A DNA stretch of 64,000 nucleotides from Synechococcus sp. MIT S9220 (GTDB lineage: Bacteria > Cyanobacteriota > Cyanobacteriia > PCC-6307 > Cyanobiaceae). The notes under the pieces are model-generated. The model ran no database searches and was not told the DNA's origin. It worked only from the letters and a program-made list of their open reading frames with translations. Shown here one piece after another: positions 44,816 through 56,230 of the stretch. The stretch is taken from contig NZ_CP047958.1 in the NCBI RefSeq assembly GCF_014304815.1, positions 1,922,001-1,986,000 on the forward strand, given 5' to 3'. Every line of letters begins with the position of its first letter. The stretch's first letter is position 1. Position numbers and translations under genes: made by a program.

Positions 44816-47800
44816 TCAGTCCTCGTCGTAGTCAGCGACACCCAGAGATTCGTAGGTAGGCCGACTGGGGGTGCTGCGACGTGGATTCACGTCCTGCATC
44901 AGGTCCACTTCCTTGCCTTCATCGGTGAACACGGCAATGTCAAGACCCAGCGACTGAAGCTCGCGCATCAGCACCTTGAACGATTCCGGCGTCCCAGGGC
45001 GGGGGATCGGCTTGCCTTTAACGATGGCGTTGAGAGCCTCGTTGCGTCCCTGCATGTCGTCGGACTTGACAGTCAGCAGCTCTTGGAGGGTGTAAGCGGC
45101 GCCGTAGGCCTCGAGAGCCCACACCTCCATCTCTCCGAGACGCTGACCACCCTGCTGGGCCTTGCCCCCCAGAGGTTGCTGGGTGACCAGGGAGTAGGGG
45201 CCGGTTGAGCGGGCATGGATCTTGTCGTCCACCAGGTGAACCAGCTTGAGGAAATGGGAGTAACCCACCGCCACAGGCTGATCAAAAGGCTCACCGGTGC
45301 GGCCATCGATCAGCTGAAGCTTGCCGGGGTCATCCGGGTTGTAGATCCACTCCTTCCCAGGCTGTTTGGCCGCTGTCTTCAAAAAGGTTTCGACGGTTTG
45401 CTGGGACATTTCAGGGCCATACATCTCATCGAAGGGCACGACCTTCACTCGGCAGTCGAGATTGGAAGCGGCCCAACCCATCAGGAGCTCGAACACCTGG
45501 CCGACATTCATTCGGCTGGGAACGCCGAGAGGATTCAACACGATGTCCACAGGAGTGCCATCGGGGAGGTATGGCATGTCCTCACGCGGGAGGATGCGGC
45601 TGATGATTCCCTTGTTGCCATGGCGGCCGGCCATCTTGTCGCCAACCTGGATCTTGCGGCGTTGAGCCACATACACACGCACCACCATGTTGGCGCCGGG
45701 GGGCAGCTCATCACCCTGTTCGCGGGTGTAAATGCGTACATCCACGACACGTCCACGTTCGGTGCTGGGCACCCTCAGTGAGTTGTCACGCACGTCACGG
45801 GCTTTTTCACCGAAGATTGCGCGCAGCAGTTTCTCCTCAGGGGGCTGATCGGATTCACCCTTCGGCGTCACCTTGCCGACAAGAATGTCGCCGCTCTCCA
45901 CAAATGCACCGATGCGGATGATGCCCATCTCATCGAGGTTGCCGAGGCTTTCCTCTGCAACGTTGGGAATCTCTCGGGTGATCTCCTCTGGCCCCAGCTT
46001 GGTCTGACGAGCCTCGATCTCGTACTTCTCGATGTGCACCGAGGTGTAGAGGTCGTCGTTGACCAGGCGCTCACTCACAAGGATTGCGTCCTCGTAGTTG
46101 TAACCCTCCCAGGGCATGTAAGCGATCAAGACGTTCTGACCAAGAGCGATCTCACCGCCTTCACAGGCGGAACCATCGGCAAGCACCTGACCCACGATCA
46201 CCGGGTCTCCCTGGCGAACAATCGGACGCTGGTTCAGACAGGTGTCCTGATTAGAACGCTGGTACTTCTGGAGGAAATGGGTGTGTTCGAGACCTTCTTC
46301 GTCCTGCACCACAATCGCGGTGGCATCAACGAAGGTGACGGTGCCATTCACCCTGGAGATCGGGACCATCCCCGAGTCGCGGGCAACCTGGGTTTCCAGG
46401 CCTGTTCCGACCAGCGGACGCTCCGGACGCAACAGCGGCACAGCCTGACGCTGCATGTTGGAGCCCATCAATGCGCGGTTGGCGTCGTCGTGCTCCAGGA
46501 AAGGGATCAAGGAGGTAGCAACAGAGATCACCTGCACGGGTGAGAGCTGCACGTAGTCCACTTGCTCGGGGGGGACCTTCTCAAAATCCTGCCTGTATCG
46601 GACAGGGATCAGATCAGCGAGGATCGTTCCGTCGCTGTCGGTCGCCACATCTCCAGGGGCGACACGACATTCGTCCTCAAGATCAGCCGACAGATAAATC
46701 GGATCACCCTGCTTGAGCACCCGCCCCTCCTCGACTTTCCAGAAGGGGGTTTCGATGAAACCGTATTCATTCACCCGGGCGTGGGTGGCAAGTGAATTGA
46801 TGAGGCCGGCGTTAGGGCCTTCAGGCGTCTCGATCGGGCAGAGACGGCCGTAGTGAGAAGGATGGATATCACGCACAGCAAAGCCTGCACGCTCCCGGGT
46901 CAGACCTCCTGGACCAAGAGCTGAAATACGACGCTTGTGCGTGAGTTCAGCCAATGGATTCGTTTGATCCATGAACTGACTCAGCTGACTGGAGCCGAAG
47001 AACTCCTTGATGGCTGCGACGAGCGGCTTGGGATTGACCAGCTGGGCAGGGGTGAGCGAGTCGGTCTCACCGACCGTCATCCGTTCCTTGATGATTCGCT
47101 CAAGGCGGTTCAGACCAACACGCACCTGGTTCTGAAGCAGCTCACCCACGGAGCGGACCCGGCGATTACCCAGATGATCGATGTCATCGAGGCTGGCACC
47201 ACCAACATCCAGCTCAAGATTGATCAGATAATCAAGGGTGGACAGCACATCCTCATGGGTGAGGGTGCGCACGGAGTCTGGAATCGTGAGACGGAGCTTC
47301 TTATTGATCTTGTAGCGACCCACTCGACCGAGGTCGTAGCGCTTGGGATCAAAGAAACGGGTCTGCAGAAGCTGCTGTCCCCCACTGACTGATGGCGGCT
47401 CACCCGGGCGCAGCTTTTTGTAGAGCTCAAGCAAAGCCTGATCCTCAGAGCTGATGCCCTCGTCGTTGGCGGCTTCAATCGACTTTTTGTAGTACTCCGG
47501 ATGCCGGAGCTTGTCGATCACATCGTTGTCCGACAGGCCCATGGCACGCATGAGCACGTGAGCGTTGATCTTGCGGGTCTTATCAACCCGAACGTGCAGA
47601 AGATCGTTCTTATCGGTCTCAAACTTCAGCCAAGCTCCACGATTCGGGATGACGCTGGCGTTGTAGGTGCGACGTCCGTTCTTGTCCATTTCATCTTTGA
47701 AATAGACCCCAGGGCTGCGCACGATCTGGTTCACGATCACGCGCTCTGCGCCGTTGATGATGAACGTCCCCCGCTCCGTCATCAATGGCAGCTCGCCAAT

Positions 47801-48109
47801 GAACACCTCTTGTTCCTTGATCTCGCCGGTCTCCTTGTTGACCAGACGGCAGGTCACATACATCTGTGAAGCAAACGTCGCATCACGACGCTTGGCCTCT
47901 TCCACGTCGTGGCGAGGGCGCTTCAGCCGGTACTCGCTACCGACGAAATGGAGCTCAAGCTTGCCGGTGTAATCGGTAATCGGCGAGAAGCTTTCAAGCT
48001 CCTCAATTAGACCTCTCTCAAGAAACCACTTGAAACTGGCACGCTGTACCTCCACCAGATCGGGCAGATAGGTGGCGGTCTTGGCGACCTGAATCGCGCT
48101 GCTGCTCAT
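44816..48109 (-). CDS. rpoB: RNA polymerase subunit beta
   Basis: RpoB (1097 aa). The rifampicin-region sequence [20 protein letters not shown] and the [15 protein letters not shown] block are diagnostic, as is [19 protein letters not shown]. The cyanobacterial beta is shorter than the E. coli protein. The ATG at 48107-48109 follows a 271-base leader that holds a candidate promoter. First gene of the rpoBC1C2 run. Confidence 0.98.
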   Translation of the reverse strand: MSSSAIQVAKTATYLPDLVEVQRASFKWFLERGLIEELESFSPITDYTGKLELHFVGSEYRLKRPRHDVEEAKRRDATFASQMYVTCRLVNKETGEIKEQEVFIGELPLMTERGTFIINGAERVIVNQIVRSPGVYFKDEMDKNGRRTYNASVIPNRGAWLKFETDKNDLLHVRVDKTRKINAHVLMRAMGLSDNDVIDKLRHPEYYKKSIEAANDEGISSEDQALLELYKKLRPGEPPSVSGGQQLLQTRFFDPKRYDLGRVGRYKINKKLRLTIPDSVRTLTHEDVLSTLDYLINLELDVGGASLDDIDHLGNRRVRSVGELLQNQVRVGLNRLERIIKERMTVGETDSLTPAQLVNPKPLVAAIKEFFGSSQLSQFMDQTNPLAELTHKRRISALGPGGLTRERAGFAVRDIHPSHYGRLCPIETPEGPNAGLINSLATHARVNEYGFIETPFWKVEEGRVLKQGDPIYLSADLEDECRVAPGDVATDSDGTILADLIPVRYRQDFEKVPPEQVDYVQLSPVQVISVATSLIPFLEHDDANRALMGSNMQRQAVPLLRPERPLVGTGLETQVARDSGMVPISRVNGTVTFVDATAIVVQDEEGLEHTHFLQKYQRSNQDTCLNQRPIVRQGDPVIVGQVLADGSACEGGEIALGQNVLIAYMPWEGYNYEDAILVSERLVNDDLYTSVHIEKYEIEARQTKLGPEEITREIPNVAEESLGNLDEMGIIRIGAFVESGDILVGKVTPKGESDQPPEEKLLRAIFGEKARDVRDNSLRVPSTERGRVVDVRIYTREQGDELPPGANMVVRVYVAQRRKIQVGDKMAGRHGNKGIISRILPREDMPYLPDGTPVDIVLNPLGVPSRMNVGQVFELLMGWAASNLDCRVKVVPFDEMYGPEMSQQTVETFLKTAAKQPGKEWIYNPDDPGKLQLIDGRTGEPFDQPVAVGYSHFLKLVHLVDDKIHARSTGPYSLVTQQPLGGKAQQGGQRLGEMEVWALEAYGAAYTLQELLTVKSDDMQGRNEALNAIVKGKPIPRPGTPESFKVLMRELQSLGLDIAVFTDEGKEVDLMQDVNPRRSTPSRPTYESLGVADYDED

Positions 48110-48346
48110 GCGGAGACCTGCAGGTATCGGAGGGGACAGTGGGGCCTGAAGGAGGCAGCCGGTTCAACCATGGAGTGAGCTTTCAACCAAAACAGCGGCT
48201 GCCGCCCCTTAGGCAGGGACGACCTCCGCAATTGCTGGCTTCAGAAGACTCGGGTCAGAACAGCTGACGTCGTCAATGCACCGGACGGTAATGGACGCTT
48301 CGGGAGCCCAAGCACAGAAAACCATGCTTGGCCAGGCCAATAAGTC

Positions 48347-48354
48347 ATCTTACA
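48347..48354 (-). promoter_or_regulatory. candidate promoter for rpoB (extended -10)
   Basis: On the minus strand the sequence TGTAAGAT is an extended -10 element (TG directly before TAAGAT), about 240 bases upstream of the rpoB ATG. No convincing -35 hexamer lies at standard spacing, which is common for extended -10 promoters. Just downstream are inverted-repeat arms CCAAGCA (48308-48314) and TGCTTGG (48325-48331) that would form a hairpin in the early leader. Read by eye only. Confidence 0.35.
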
Positions 48355-48380
48355 CTTTCGTGCTTCCGCAACCTCCAAGG

Positions 48381-49196
48381 TCAGGGAAGCCTGAACAGAC
48401 GCCTTGCATTGGCAGTGCTGTCCTGAGCGACCTGCTCAAGCGACTGCTGGCGTAGTTCGGCAACACGTGTGGCCACCGAAGCCACAAACGCAGGCTCATT
48501 GCGTTTGCCCCGACGAGGCACCGGCGCCAAGAACGGACAATCGGTCTCCACCAGGAAGCGATCCTGAGGAACCTCCCGCGCACAGTCATGGGTCGGCACC
48601 GCCTTAGGGAATGTCACGGTGCCGCTAAAGCTGATGTAGAGCCCCAGCTCCAAAAACTGGTGCATCTCCTCCGGGGTTCCTCCCCAGCAATGCATCACGC
48701 CGGCCGGACAACGTCCTTCGAGCCGTCGCGCACGCAGTTCCGTCAACATCGGCTCTGCCGCATCGCGGCAATGGATGATCACCGGCAGGTTGAGCTCCAC
48801 AGCAAGATCGAGCTGGGGTCGCAGGATCGCAAGCTGCTCATCCAAATTCTTGTCTCGGAAAAGATCTAGACCGAGCTCGCCGATGGCCACCACCCGACTG
48901 TCATCGAGTGCTGCCAGGCGCAATACATCGGGTGTGTCCTGACTCCAGTGTTTGGTATCCAATGGATGAACACCTACGGAGTAACGCATCTCCGGAAATC
49001 GATCCGCCAGCGAGCGGATGGCCGGGATCTCACTCGGCTCGACACAGGCATGAAGGAGCGACGTCACACCGGCCCCCCGCCAACGTTCGGCGACAGCCTC
49101 AAGATCCTCTTCGAAGGTTCGAAAGACGATGTGACAGTGGCTGTCGATTAACACCGGAGTGGCCATCGGATCCTGAAACGCGCCTTCGGGATCCAT
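48381..49196 (-). CDS. TatD-family metal-dependent hydrolase
   Basis: A 271-residue (or 261 if the internal M is used) amidohydrolase-fold protein of the TatD DNase family. Metal ligands are in LIDSHCHI, VAIGELGLDLF, LPVIIHCRDA, VMHCWGG and VETDCPFLAP. TatD proteins are 3'-5' exonucleases that act in DNA repair and turnover. ATG at 49194-49196 is given; ATG at 49164-49166 (MATPVLIDSHCH) may be the true start. The order rpsT-tatD-rpoB is common in cyanobacteria. Confidence 0.92.
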   Translation of the reverse strand: MDPEGAFQDPMATPVLIDSHCHIVFRTFEEDLEAVAERWRGAGVTSLLHACVEPSEIPAIRSLADRFPEMRYSVGVHPLDTKHWSQDTPDVLRLAALDDSRVVAIGELGLDLFRDKNLDEQLAILRPQLDLAVELNLPVIIHCRDAAEPMLTELRARRLEGRCPAGVMHCWGGTPEEMHQFLELGLYISFSGTVTFPKAVPTHDCAREVPQDRFLVETDCPFLAPVPRRGKRNEPAFVASVATRVAELRQQSLEQVAQDSTANARRLFRLP

Positions 49197-49239
49197 TTTG
49201 CAGGGATTGAGTGCTTAGACCCGATCCGGACATCGCGAG

Positions 49240-49569
<330 letters not shown>

Positions 49570-49655
49570 TCATAACCTTAACTCAGGACCACTTGGCTCC
49601 CCATCGAGGTCCTACGCAGTGGCCCTAGCGTGAAGAGACCTGATGACGGGCGTTG

Positions 49656-50978
49656 ATGACCACCCTGAGCACGGAGCCAGCGGCGAGCGGTCTGCCCAGG
49701 TGCCTCGAGAGCGCAGCCGGGGCTGAGCAACAGCTCGATCGGATTTCAACCCGCACCACTGGTCAGGCCCAGAGGGAGGCGACTGCAACGGTCGAAGCCA
49801 TCATCGAACGCGTCCGCCATGAAGGTGACCGTGCCCTGATTGCGCTGACTGAACAGTTCGACGGTTTCCGTCCGGAACCATTGCGCGTTCCCGCGATTGA
49901 GCTGCAACAAGCCTGGGAGAGCAGCCCGGCAAATCTGAGAGACGCCCTGGAACTCGCCCATCGTCGGATCCAGGATTTTCACCAGCGTCAGAAGCCTCAG
50001 GATCTTGATGTGCAAGGCGTTCATGGCGAACGACTGGGACGGCGATGGCGACCGGTGCAGGCCGCAGGTCTTTATGTGCCTGGCGGGCGGGCCTCCTACC
50101 CCAGCACGGTGCTGATGAATGCAGTGCCTGCAAGAGCAGCCGGTGTGGAAAAAGTGGTGATGGTCACTCCAGCAGGACGGACTGGACAGGTGAACCGCAC
50201 AGTGTTGGCGGCAGCACACCTGGCAGGGGTGCAAGAGGTCTATCGAATCGGTGGCGCCCAGGCGGTCGCGGCTCTTGCCCTGGGCACCGAAACCATCCCC
50301 CGCGTCGATGTCATCAGTGGTCCAGGAAATCTCTACGTGACCCTCGCCAAAAAGCTGGTCTACGGGCAGGTCGGAATTGATTCCCTCGCTGGCCCCAGCG
50401 AAGTGCTGGTCATCGCCGACGGCTCGGCCAGCGTTGCTCAGGTCGCTTCGGATCTTCTGGCGCAGGCAGAACACGATCCACTGGCTGCCGCCATCCTGCT
50501 CACCACGTCCCAGTCTCTGGCTGATGCCCTGCCTGTGGAGCTCGAAGCTCAACTCAGCAGGCATCCCCGTGAGGCCATTTGCAGGAAATCCCTCGGTGAG
50601 TGGGGGCTGGTCGTGGTCTGCGACAACCTTGAAACCTGCGCACGCCTCAGCGATCGATTTGCACCGGAACACCTGGAGCTGCTTGTGGAGCGACCGCGGA
50701 TGTTGGCGGATCGCATTCAGCAGGCAGGCGCCATTTTCATCGGTCCCTGGAGCCCGGAAGCGGTCGGTGATTATCTAGCCGGCCCCAATCACACCCTGCC
50801 CACGTGCGGTTCGGCGCGTTACAGCGGCGCTCTGAGCGTGGAAACCTTCATGCGCCACACCTCAATGATCGAATTCAGCCGGGAAGCCCTCGAAGCCACG
50901 GGCGGAGCTGTGGTGGAACTCGCCGACAGCGAAGGACTGCACAGCCACGCGAATTCGGTGAAGGTCCGGCTGGACTGA
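49656..50978 (+). CDS. hisD: histidinol dehydrogenase
   Basis: HisD (440 aa) performs the last two oxidations of histidine biosynthesis with NAD and zinc. The conserved [47 protein letters not shown] and [11 protein letters not shown] segments are present, and [15 protein letters not shown] holds the metal-binding His. The ATG at 49656 is preferred to the TTG directly before it. It is convergent with rpiA, leaving three bases. Confidence 0.97.
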   Translation: MTTLSTEPAASGLPRCLESAAGAEQQLDRISTRTTGQAQREATATVEAIIERVRHEGDRALIALTEQFDGFRPEPLRVPAIELQQAWESSPANLRDALELAHRRIQDFHQRQKPQDLDVQGVHGERLGRRWRPVQAAGLYVPGGRASYPSTVLMNAVPARAAGVEKVVMVTPAGRTGQVNRTVLAAAHLAGVQEVYRIGGAQAVAALALGTETIPRVDVISGPGNLYVTLAKKLVYGQVGIDSLAGPSEVLVIADGSASVAQVASDLLAQAEHDPLAAAILLTTSQSLADALPVELEAQLSRHPREAICRKSLGEWGLVVVCDNLETCARLSDRFAPEHLELLVERPRMLADRIQQAGAIFIGPWSPEAVGDYLAGPNHTLPTCGSARYSGALSVETFMRHTSMIEFSREALEATGGAVVELADSEGLHSHANSVKVRLD

Positions 50979-50981
50979 CGA

Positions 50982-51698
50982 TCAGCCGGCTTTGTCTAAT
51001 CGACGAACACCGGCCACGCCGTCGTTCACTTCACCAACGAGCACCTCATCAGCGAGGTTCACAAACAAACCGTTCTCCAGCACACCGGGGATGTTGTTAA
51101 TGCTTCGTTCCAGATCCACAGGATTGGTGATCCCTGCTTCGAAGCGAACATCCAGCACGAGATTGCCCTGATCGGTCACCACGGGACCGGCCTTGCGATG
51201 AGCCATGCGCAGTTCGGCTTGTCCATTCATCGCGGCCAACTGTTGTTGGACCTGACGCCAGGCTCCCGGCAGAACCTCAACGGGCAGAAGAAATTCAAGA
51301 TTCAGGCGGTCCACCAGCTTGGTGGAGTCCACAACAACAACGAAACGTTCAGCGCGAGCCGCGACAAGCTTCTCCTGGACGTGACATGCACCGCCGCCCT
51401 TGATTAGCTGGAACGCAGGATCCACCTCATCGGCACCATCGATGGCCAGATCGATCCGATCCACAGCATTCAGGCTGCGCAGGGGGATACCAAGCTCTGC
51501 AGCAAGCACCTCACCTTGAAACGACGTGGTGACACCGACGATGTCCTTGAGCTGTCCGGATGCCAGGCGCTGCCCGAGACCCTTGATCATCAGAGCTGCA
51601 GTGGAACCCGATCCCAGCCCCACGATCATGCCGTCACGGAACTGTTCAACCGCCGCTTCTGCGACGGCCTGTTTCATCTGGTTCTGAAGATCTGACAT
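50982..51698 (-). CDS. rpiA: ribose-5-phosphate isomerase A
   Basis: RpiA (238 aa) interconverts ribose 5-phosphate and ribulose 5-phosphate, feeding ribulose 5-phosphate to the Calvin cycle. The phosphate-binding [17 protein letters not shown], the catalytic [20 protein letters not shown] (Asp/Asp/Lys) and [13 protein letters not shown] are conserved. It is 37 bases downstream of the HtrA-type protease gene on the same strand. Confidence 0.97.
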   Translation of the reverse strand: MSDLQNQMKQAVAEAAVEQFRDGMIVGLGSGSTAALMIKGLGQRLASGQLKDIVGVTTSFQGEVLAAELGIPLRSLNAVDRIDLAIDGADEVDPAFQLIKGGGACHVQEKLVAARAERFVVVVDSTKLVDRLNLEFLLPVEVLPGAWRQVQQQLAAMNGQAELRMAHRKAGPVVTDQGNLVLDVRFEAGITNPVDLERSINNIPGVLENGLFVNLADEVLVGEVNDGVAGVRRLDKAG

Positions 51699-51735
51699 CG
51701 CTCAGGTTTAAACCGGCGAGACCGTAGCAAGGGTT

Positions 51736-52929
<1,194 letters not shown>

Positions 52930-53135
52930 TCAACGAGAGCGAATCCAGAATTGGGGTCATTCACCAGAAGAGCTGTGCAGAGTCGGCCTTCCTTTGGCCG
53001 ATAGGAGCTCAGCCGCAGGGATTGATCAAAACGACAGGATGATCCTGATCGGGCAGGTTTCCAATGGGTCGAACTGGTCGCATCGGTCAGCCGTGCCTAG
53101 TGGTGTGATCAAACCGATCCGACGGTGTCATCACC

Positions 53136-54056
53136 ATGCGCCTGATCCAGAAGGCCGCAACCGGCATGCTCGCTCTGTCCACAATCGCCCTTGTGGGCTG
53201 TCAGAACGAGAAGCCTGCAGCGGATAACTCCAGCCAGAGTTCCTCAGCGAAGAGTGTCTATGACACCGGCAAGCTGAAAGCTGTGGTCATTGGTGATTCA
53301 TTGCCGATGGTCAAGAAGGACGGCGACAACTACGACGGGCTGTCATTCGTGGTTCTCGAAGCAATTCGGGATCAGATCAATGTGTCGCCGAAGAAAAAAG
53401 ATTTAGACGTCAGCATTGAGCCAGTCGCTGCAAGTTCCGCCCGCGACGGCCTGGACATGATCCGCTCCGGAGCTGCTGACATCGCCTGCGGTGTTGCCTT
53501 CACCTGGCAGAGACAGCGCTCACTGACCTACACACTGCCGTTCTCCGTAGGCGGCGTGAGGCTCCTGGCCCCAGCGGGCATCGATGGCACTCCCAAGAGC
53601 CTGAACGGCAAAACGGTCGGTGTCGTGAAAGACAGCATGGCGGCCAACGTGCTGGCGGCATCGGTGGATGACGCCAATTTCCAGTTTTTCGACACGCCTG
53701 ATCAAGCTCTGGCTGCCGTCAAGGACGGCAGCGTTGAGATTCTTGGCGGCGACAGTCTTTGGCTGAGAGCGAATAAGGCTGCGACGGCACCGGAAGCCTC
53801 ATTGGTGCCTGACAGGCCCTATGCCCGCTCCGGAGTGGGTTGCGTGGTGGCTGATACCACTCCCCATCTGCTCAACATCAGCAATCTGGGCATCGGCCGT
53901 CTGCTCTCGGGATACATCAACGACGACGACGGAGTCCGCTCGGCCATCAACACCTGGATCGGCACTGGCAGCACCGTGGGCCTGAAGGACGAACAAATCA
54001 ACCGCTTCTTCACGATCGTGCTCTCCACTGCCGCTGAATTCAATCCGCAGTCCTGA
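53136..54056 (+). CDS. grrP: GRR-cluster substrate-binding lipoprotein (GrrP-like)
   Basis: A 306-residue family-3 solute-binding protein. The N-terminus is a lipoprotein signal with lipobox ALVGC (Cys about residue 22), followed by a Ser-rich linker. The two-lobe fold is seen in GKLKAVVIGDSLPMV, RDGLDMIRSGAADIACGVAF and SLNGKTVGVVKDSMAANVLA. No ABC permease or ATPase gene is adjacent, so it is an orphan binding protein of the kind described next to GrrA/GrrM pairs. It could bind the mature peptide, its inducer or an amino acid; none of these is shown by the sequence. 36 bases separate it from grrA. Confidence 0.82.
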   Translation: MRLIQKAATGMLALSTIALVGCQNEKPAADNSSQSSSAKSVYDTGKLKAVVIGDSLPMVKKDGDNYDGLSFVVLEAIRDQINVSPKKKDLDVSIEPVAASSARDGLDMIRSGAADIACGVAFTWQRQRSLTYTLPFSVGGVRLLAPAGIDGTPKSLNGKTVGVVKDSMAANVLAASVDDANFQFFDTPDQALAAVKDGSVEILGGDSLWLRANKAATAPEASLVPDRPYARSGVGCVVADTTPHLLNISNLGIGRLLSGYINDDDGVRSAINTWIGTGSTVGLKDEQINRFFTIVLSTAAEFNPQS

Positions 54057-54092
54057 CCTTGATTTCTGATTGATCCATCGTTTCTCTCAACC

Positions 54093-54407
54093 ATGAACAA
54101 GACAAGCCTTCTCACCTTCGCCGCCGTTCTGGCAACAAGTGCGGTGCTCTGTGAATCGTCCAGAGCCGCCGTGCACAACGAACCCGATCTGGGCAACTCT
54201 CTCGAACAACGCATCGAGCGCATGAGTCCTGAGGCCTGGGCCGTCATGCAACGCAATGGCGTTCTGACTGACGAGGAGATCGCTCGTGCCTGGGGCAACG
54301 GCGGCGGCCGGGCCTGGGGCAATGGCGGCGGAGTCCGGCGACGGGCTTGGGGCAATGGTGGCGGCGGCTTTGCCAACGGCTACCGCGGTGGATTCGCCAA
54401 CTGGTGA
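54093..54407 (+). CDS. grrA: GrrA/OscA-type cyclophane RiPP precursor
   Basis: A 104-residue precursor peptide. Residues 1-25 look like a Sec signal (basic start, TFAAVLATSAVL, cut near SRA-AV). A leader of about 40 residues follows (LEQRIERMSPEAWAVMQRNG). From residue 66 the sequence is Gly/Arg-rich and holds five aromatic-X-Asn triads: W67-G-N69, W75-G-N77, W86-G-N88, F93-A-N95 and F101-A-N103. In this RiPP class the radical SAM enzyme joins the aromatic ring to the beta carbon of the third residue to make three-residue cyclophanes, so up to five rings are expected. The stop overlaps the grrM start. Confidence 0.88.
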   Translation: MNKTSLLTFAAVLATSAVLCESSRAAVHNEPDLGNSLEQRIERMSPEAWAVMQRNGVLTDEEIARAWGNGGGRAWGNGGGVRRRAWGNGGGGFANGYRGGFANW

Positions 54408-55549
54408 ATCATTCCGATTACGGCCCGATCGGCCTGCTGGTGATCCAATCGACGTCGCTCTGCAACCTCGACTGCAGCTACTGCTACCTGCCGGATCGCC
54501 AGCGGCGCAACGTGTTCAACCTTCAGCAGCAGCTACCACTGCTGCTGGAGAGAGTTTATGAAAGCCCGTTCTGGGGGCCCCATCTCTCGATCCTCTGGCA
54601 CGCCGGTGAGCCGCTGACGCTACCGACCAGCTTCTATGACCAGGCCAGCGCGATCATCCAGCGCCAGACCGCCGGCCTGCAAGAGCAAGGTGTGGTGATC
54701 GAACAACACCTGCAAACCAACGCAACGCTCATCAACGAAGACTGGTGCGACTGCTTTGTGCGCAACAAGATTGTGGTTGGAGTGAGTGTCGACGGGCCTG
54801 AGTACATTCACAACAGCCACCGACGCTTCAGGAACGGCAAGGGTTCTTACGCCCAGACCATGCGCGGTATCCGCACACTGCGCGAGCGCGGCATCAACTT
54901 CCATGCGATTGCCGTGCTGACCGCTGATGCTCTGGAGCAACCAGAGCTGATGTACACCTTCTTTCGTGATGAAGGGATTCATCAACTCGGTTTCAACGTG
55001 GAAGAGCAGGAGGGAGTACACACCAGCTCGTCCATGCAGGGCCTGTTGAAGGAAAGGCTTTATCGAAACTTCCTTTCAAGGTTCTGGGCCTGCAATGAAA
55101 AGGATGGTTTCCCTCTTCAGGTGCGTGAGTTCGATCAGGTGATGGGCATGATCGCCGGAGGCCAACGCCTACTGCAAAACGAGATGAACCGTCCCTACGC
55201 CATTCTCAGCGTGGACGCCAAAGGAAACTTCTCAACCTTCGATCCAGAACTGCTGTCGGTCGAAACCGAACGCTATGGCCTGTTCAATCTGGGCAACATC
55301 CGCGATGTGTCGCTGATGGAAGCCACCCAGACAGAGCCGTTTCAAAAACTGCTTCGTGACATGTCTTCCGGGATGATGCGATGCAAACAAGAGTGCGAGT
55401 ACTACGGGTTCTGCGGTGGTGGAACCGGCAGCAATAAGTATTGGGAGCACGGCAGTCTGGATGCCACAGAAACCTGTGCGTGTCGTTTTTCCAGTCAGAT
55501 CCCCGTGGATGTGCTGCTGGAGAAGCTGGAAACAGCAGCCGGCCACTGA
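54404..55549 (+). CDS. grrM: GrrM-type radical SAM/SPASM cyclophane-forming maturase
   Basis: A 381-residue radical SAM enzyme. The [4Fe-4S]-AdoMet motif is C20-x3-C24-x2-C27 (LCNLDCSYCYLPD), GEP is in LWHAGEPLTLP, and the C-terminal SPASM Cys cluster begins MRCKQECEYYGFCGGG and ends TCACRF, for auxiliary clusters. It would install the aryl-to-beta-carbon crosslinks of GrrA. The GTG at 54404 overlaps the grrA stop (GTGA) and gives VNHSDYGPIGLLVIQ, the conserved beginning; the longer frame would read through the grrA repeats and is rejected. Confidence 0.93.
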   Translation: MNHSDYGPIGLLVIQSTSLCNLDCSYCYLPDRQRRNVFNLQQQLPLLLERVYESPFWGPHLSILWHAGEPLTLPTSFYDQASAIIQRQTAGLQEQGVVIEQHLQTNATLINEDWCDCFVRNKIVVGVSVDGPEYIHNSHRRFRNGKGSYAQTMRGIRTLRERGINFHAIAVLTADALEQPELMYTFFRDEGIHQLGFNVEEQEGVHTSSSMQGLLKERLYRNFLSRFWACNEKDGFPLQVREFDQVMGMIAGGQRLLQNEMNRPYAILSVDAKGNFSTFDPELLSVETERYGLFNLGNIRDVSLMEATQTEPFQKLLRDMSSGMMRCKQECEYYGFCGGGTGSNKYWEHGSLDATETCACRFSSQIPVDVLLEKLETAAGH

Positions 55550-55654
55550 GCGACGCATCGGATCAAAAGGTGAGCGAACTCCACACGGAAATTGGGGGGG
55601 TTGGCAATCCTTTAAAATGAAATCACGGCCCGGTGAGATCCTCTCTCCGGGAGG

Positions 55655-56176
55655 GTGATCAACGCATCCACCATCGGGCCTGAGCCCGAGACCACCCTTC
55701 CCGCGCCCTTGCCTCATCCACTTCTTCCGGATCTCATTTCTTTGGCCAAGGCCACGGCTGAAAGCCATGGATTTGCACTGGTTAGTGCCCAAGTACTGAC
55801 CCATTTGCAGCCGATGACTCTGCAGGTGCAGATCCGACGCGGCAATGGAGATGACGTTTCCCTGGATGACTGCGCTGGTTTCAGTGCACCAATGGGAGAG
55901 GCCATCGAAGCCTCTGCTTTGCTCACGGAGGCCTATGTTCTGGAGATCAGCAGCCCCGGGATTGGGGACAGGCTCCAGTCGGACAGGGATTTTCAGACCT
56001 TCCGGAGCTATCCCATTGATGTCGTCCATCAGGACGACGAAGGCAGGGAGCAGCGTTTGTCGGGAACCCTGCTGGAACGCACCGAAGACCACGTGCAAAT
56101 CAACATGCGCGGCCGGGTCAAACGGATCCCGAGGGATTCAGTGATCAGCGTTGAACTCACAAGCCCCACAGGCTGA
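55655..56176 (+). CDS. rimP: ribosome maturation factor RimP
   Basis: RimP (up to 173 aa) is needed for late 30S assembly. The conserved VSLDDCAGFSAPMGEAIEAS and YVLEISSPGIGDRLQSDRDF are present. GTG at 55655 is given, but the GGGAGG before it is too close to work well. The conserved part begins at PHPLLPDL, so a TTG at 55709 (155 aa) is a serious alternative. A -10-like TAAAAT at 55613-55618 may mark the promoter of the rimP-nusA-infB operon. Confidence 0.93.
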   Translation: MINASTIGPEPETTLPAPLPHPLLPDLISLAKATAESHGFALVSAQVLTHLQPMTLQVQIRRGNGDDVSLDDCAGFSAPMGEAIEASALLTEAYVLEISSPGIGDRLQSDRDFQTFRSYPIDVVHQDDEGREQRLSGTLLERTEDHVQINMRGRVKRIPRDSVISVELTSPTG

Positions 56177-56230
56177 ACAGATCACAACCGCTCCCGATTT
56201 TCCTCTCCTTCACTCCTCCTCGTCACCGCC

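Noticed and set aside
55574..55620. A run of seven G followed by TAAAAT upstream of rimP as a definite promoter
   Set aside because: The -10-like hexamer is fair but the only -35-like sequence is at 15-base spacing; recorded only as a note under rimP.
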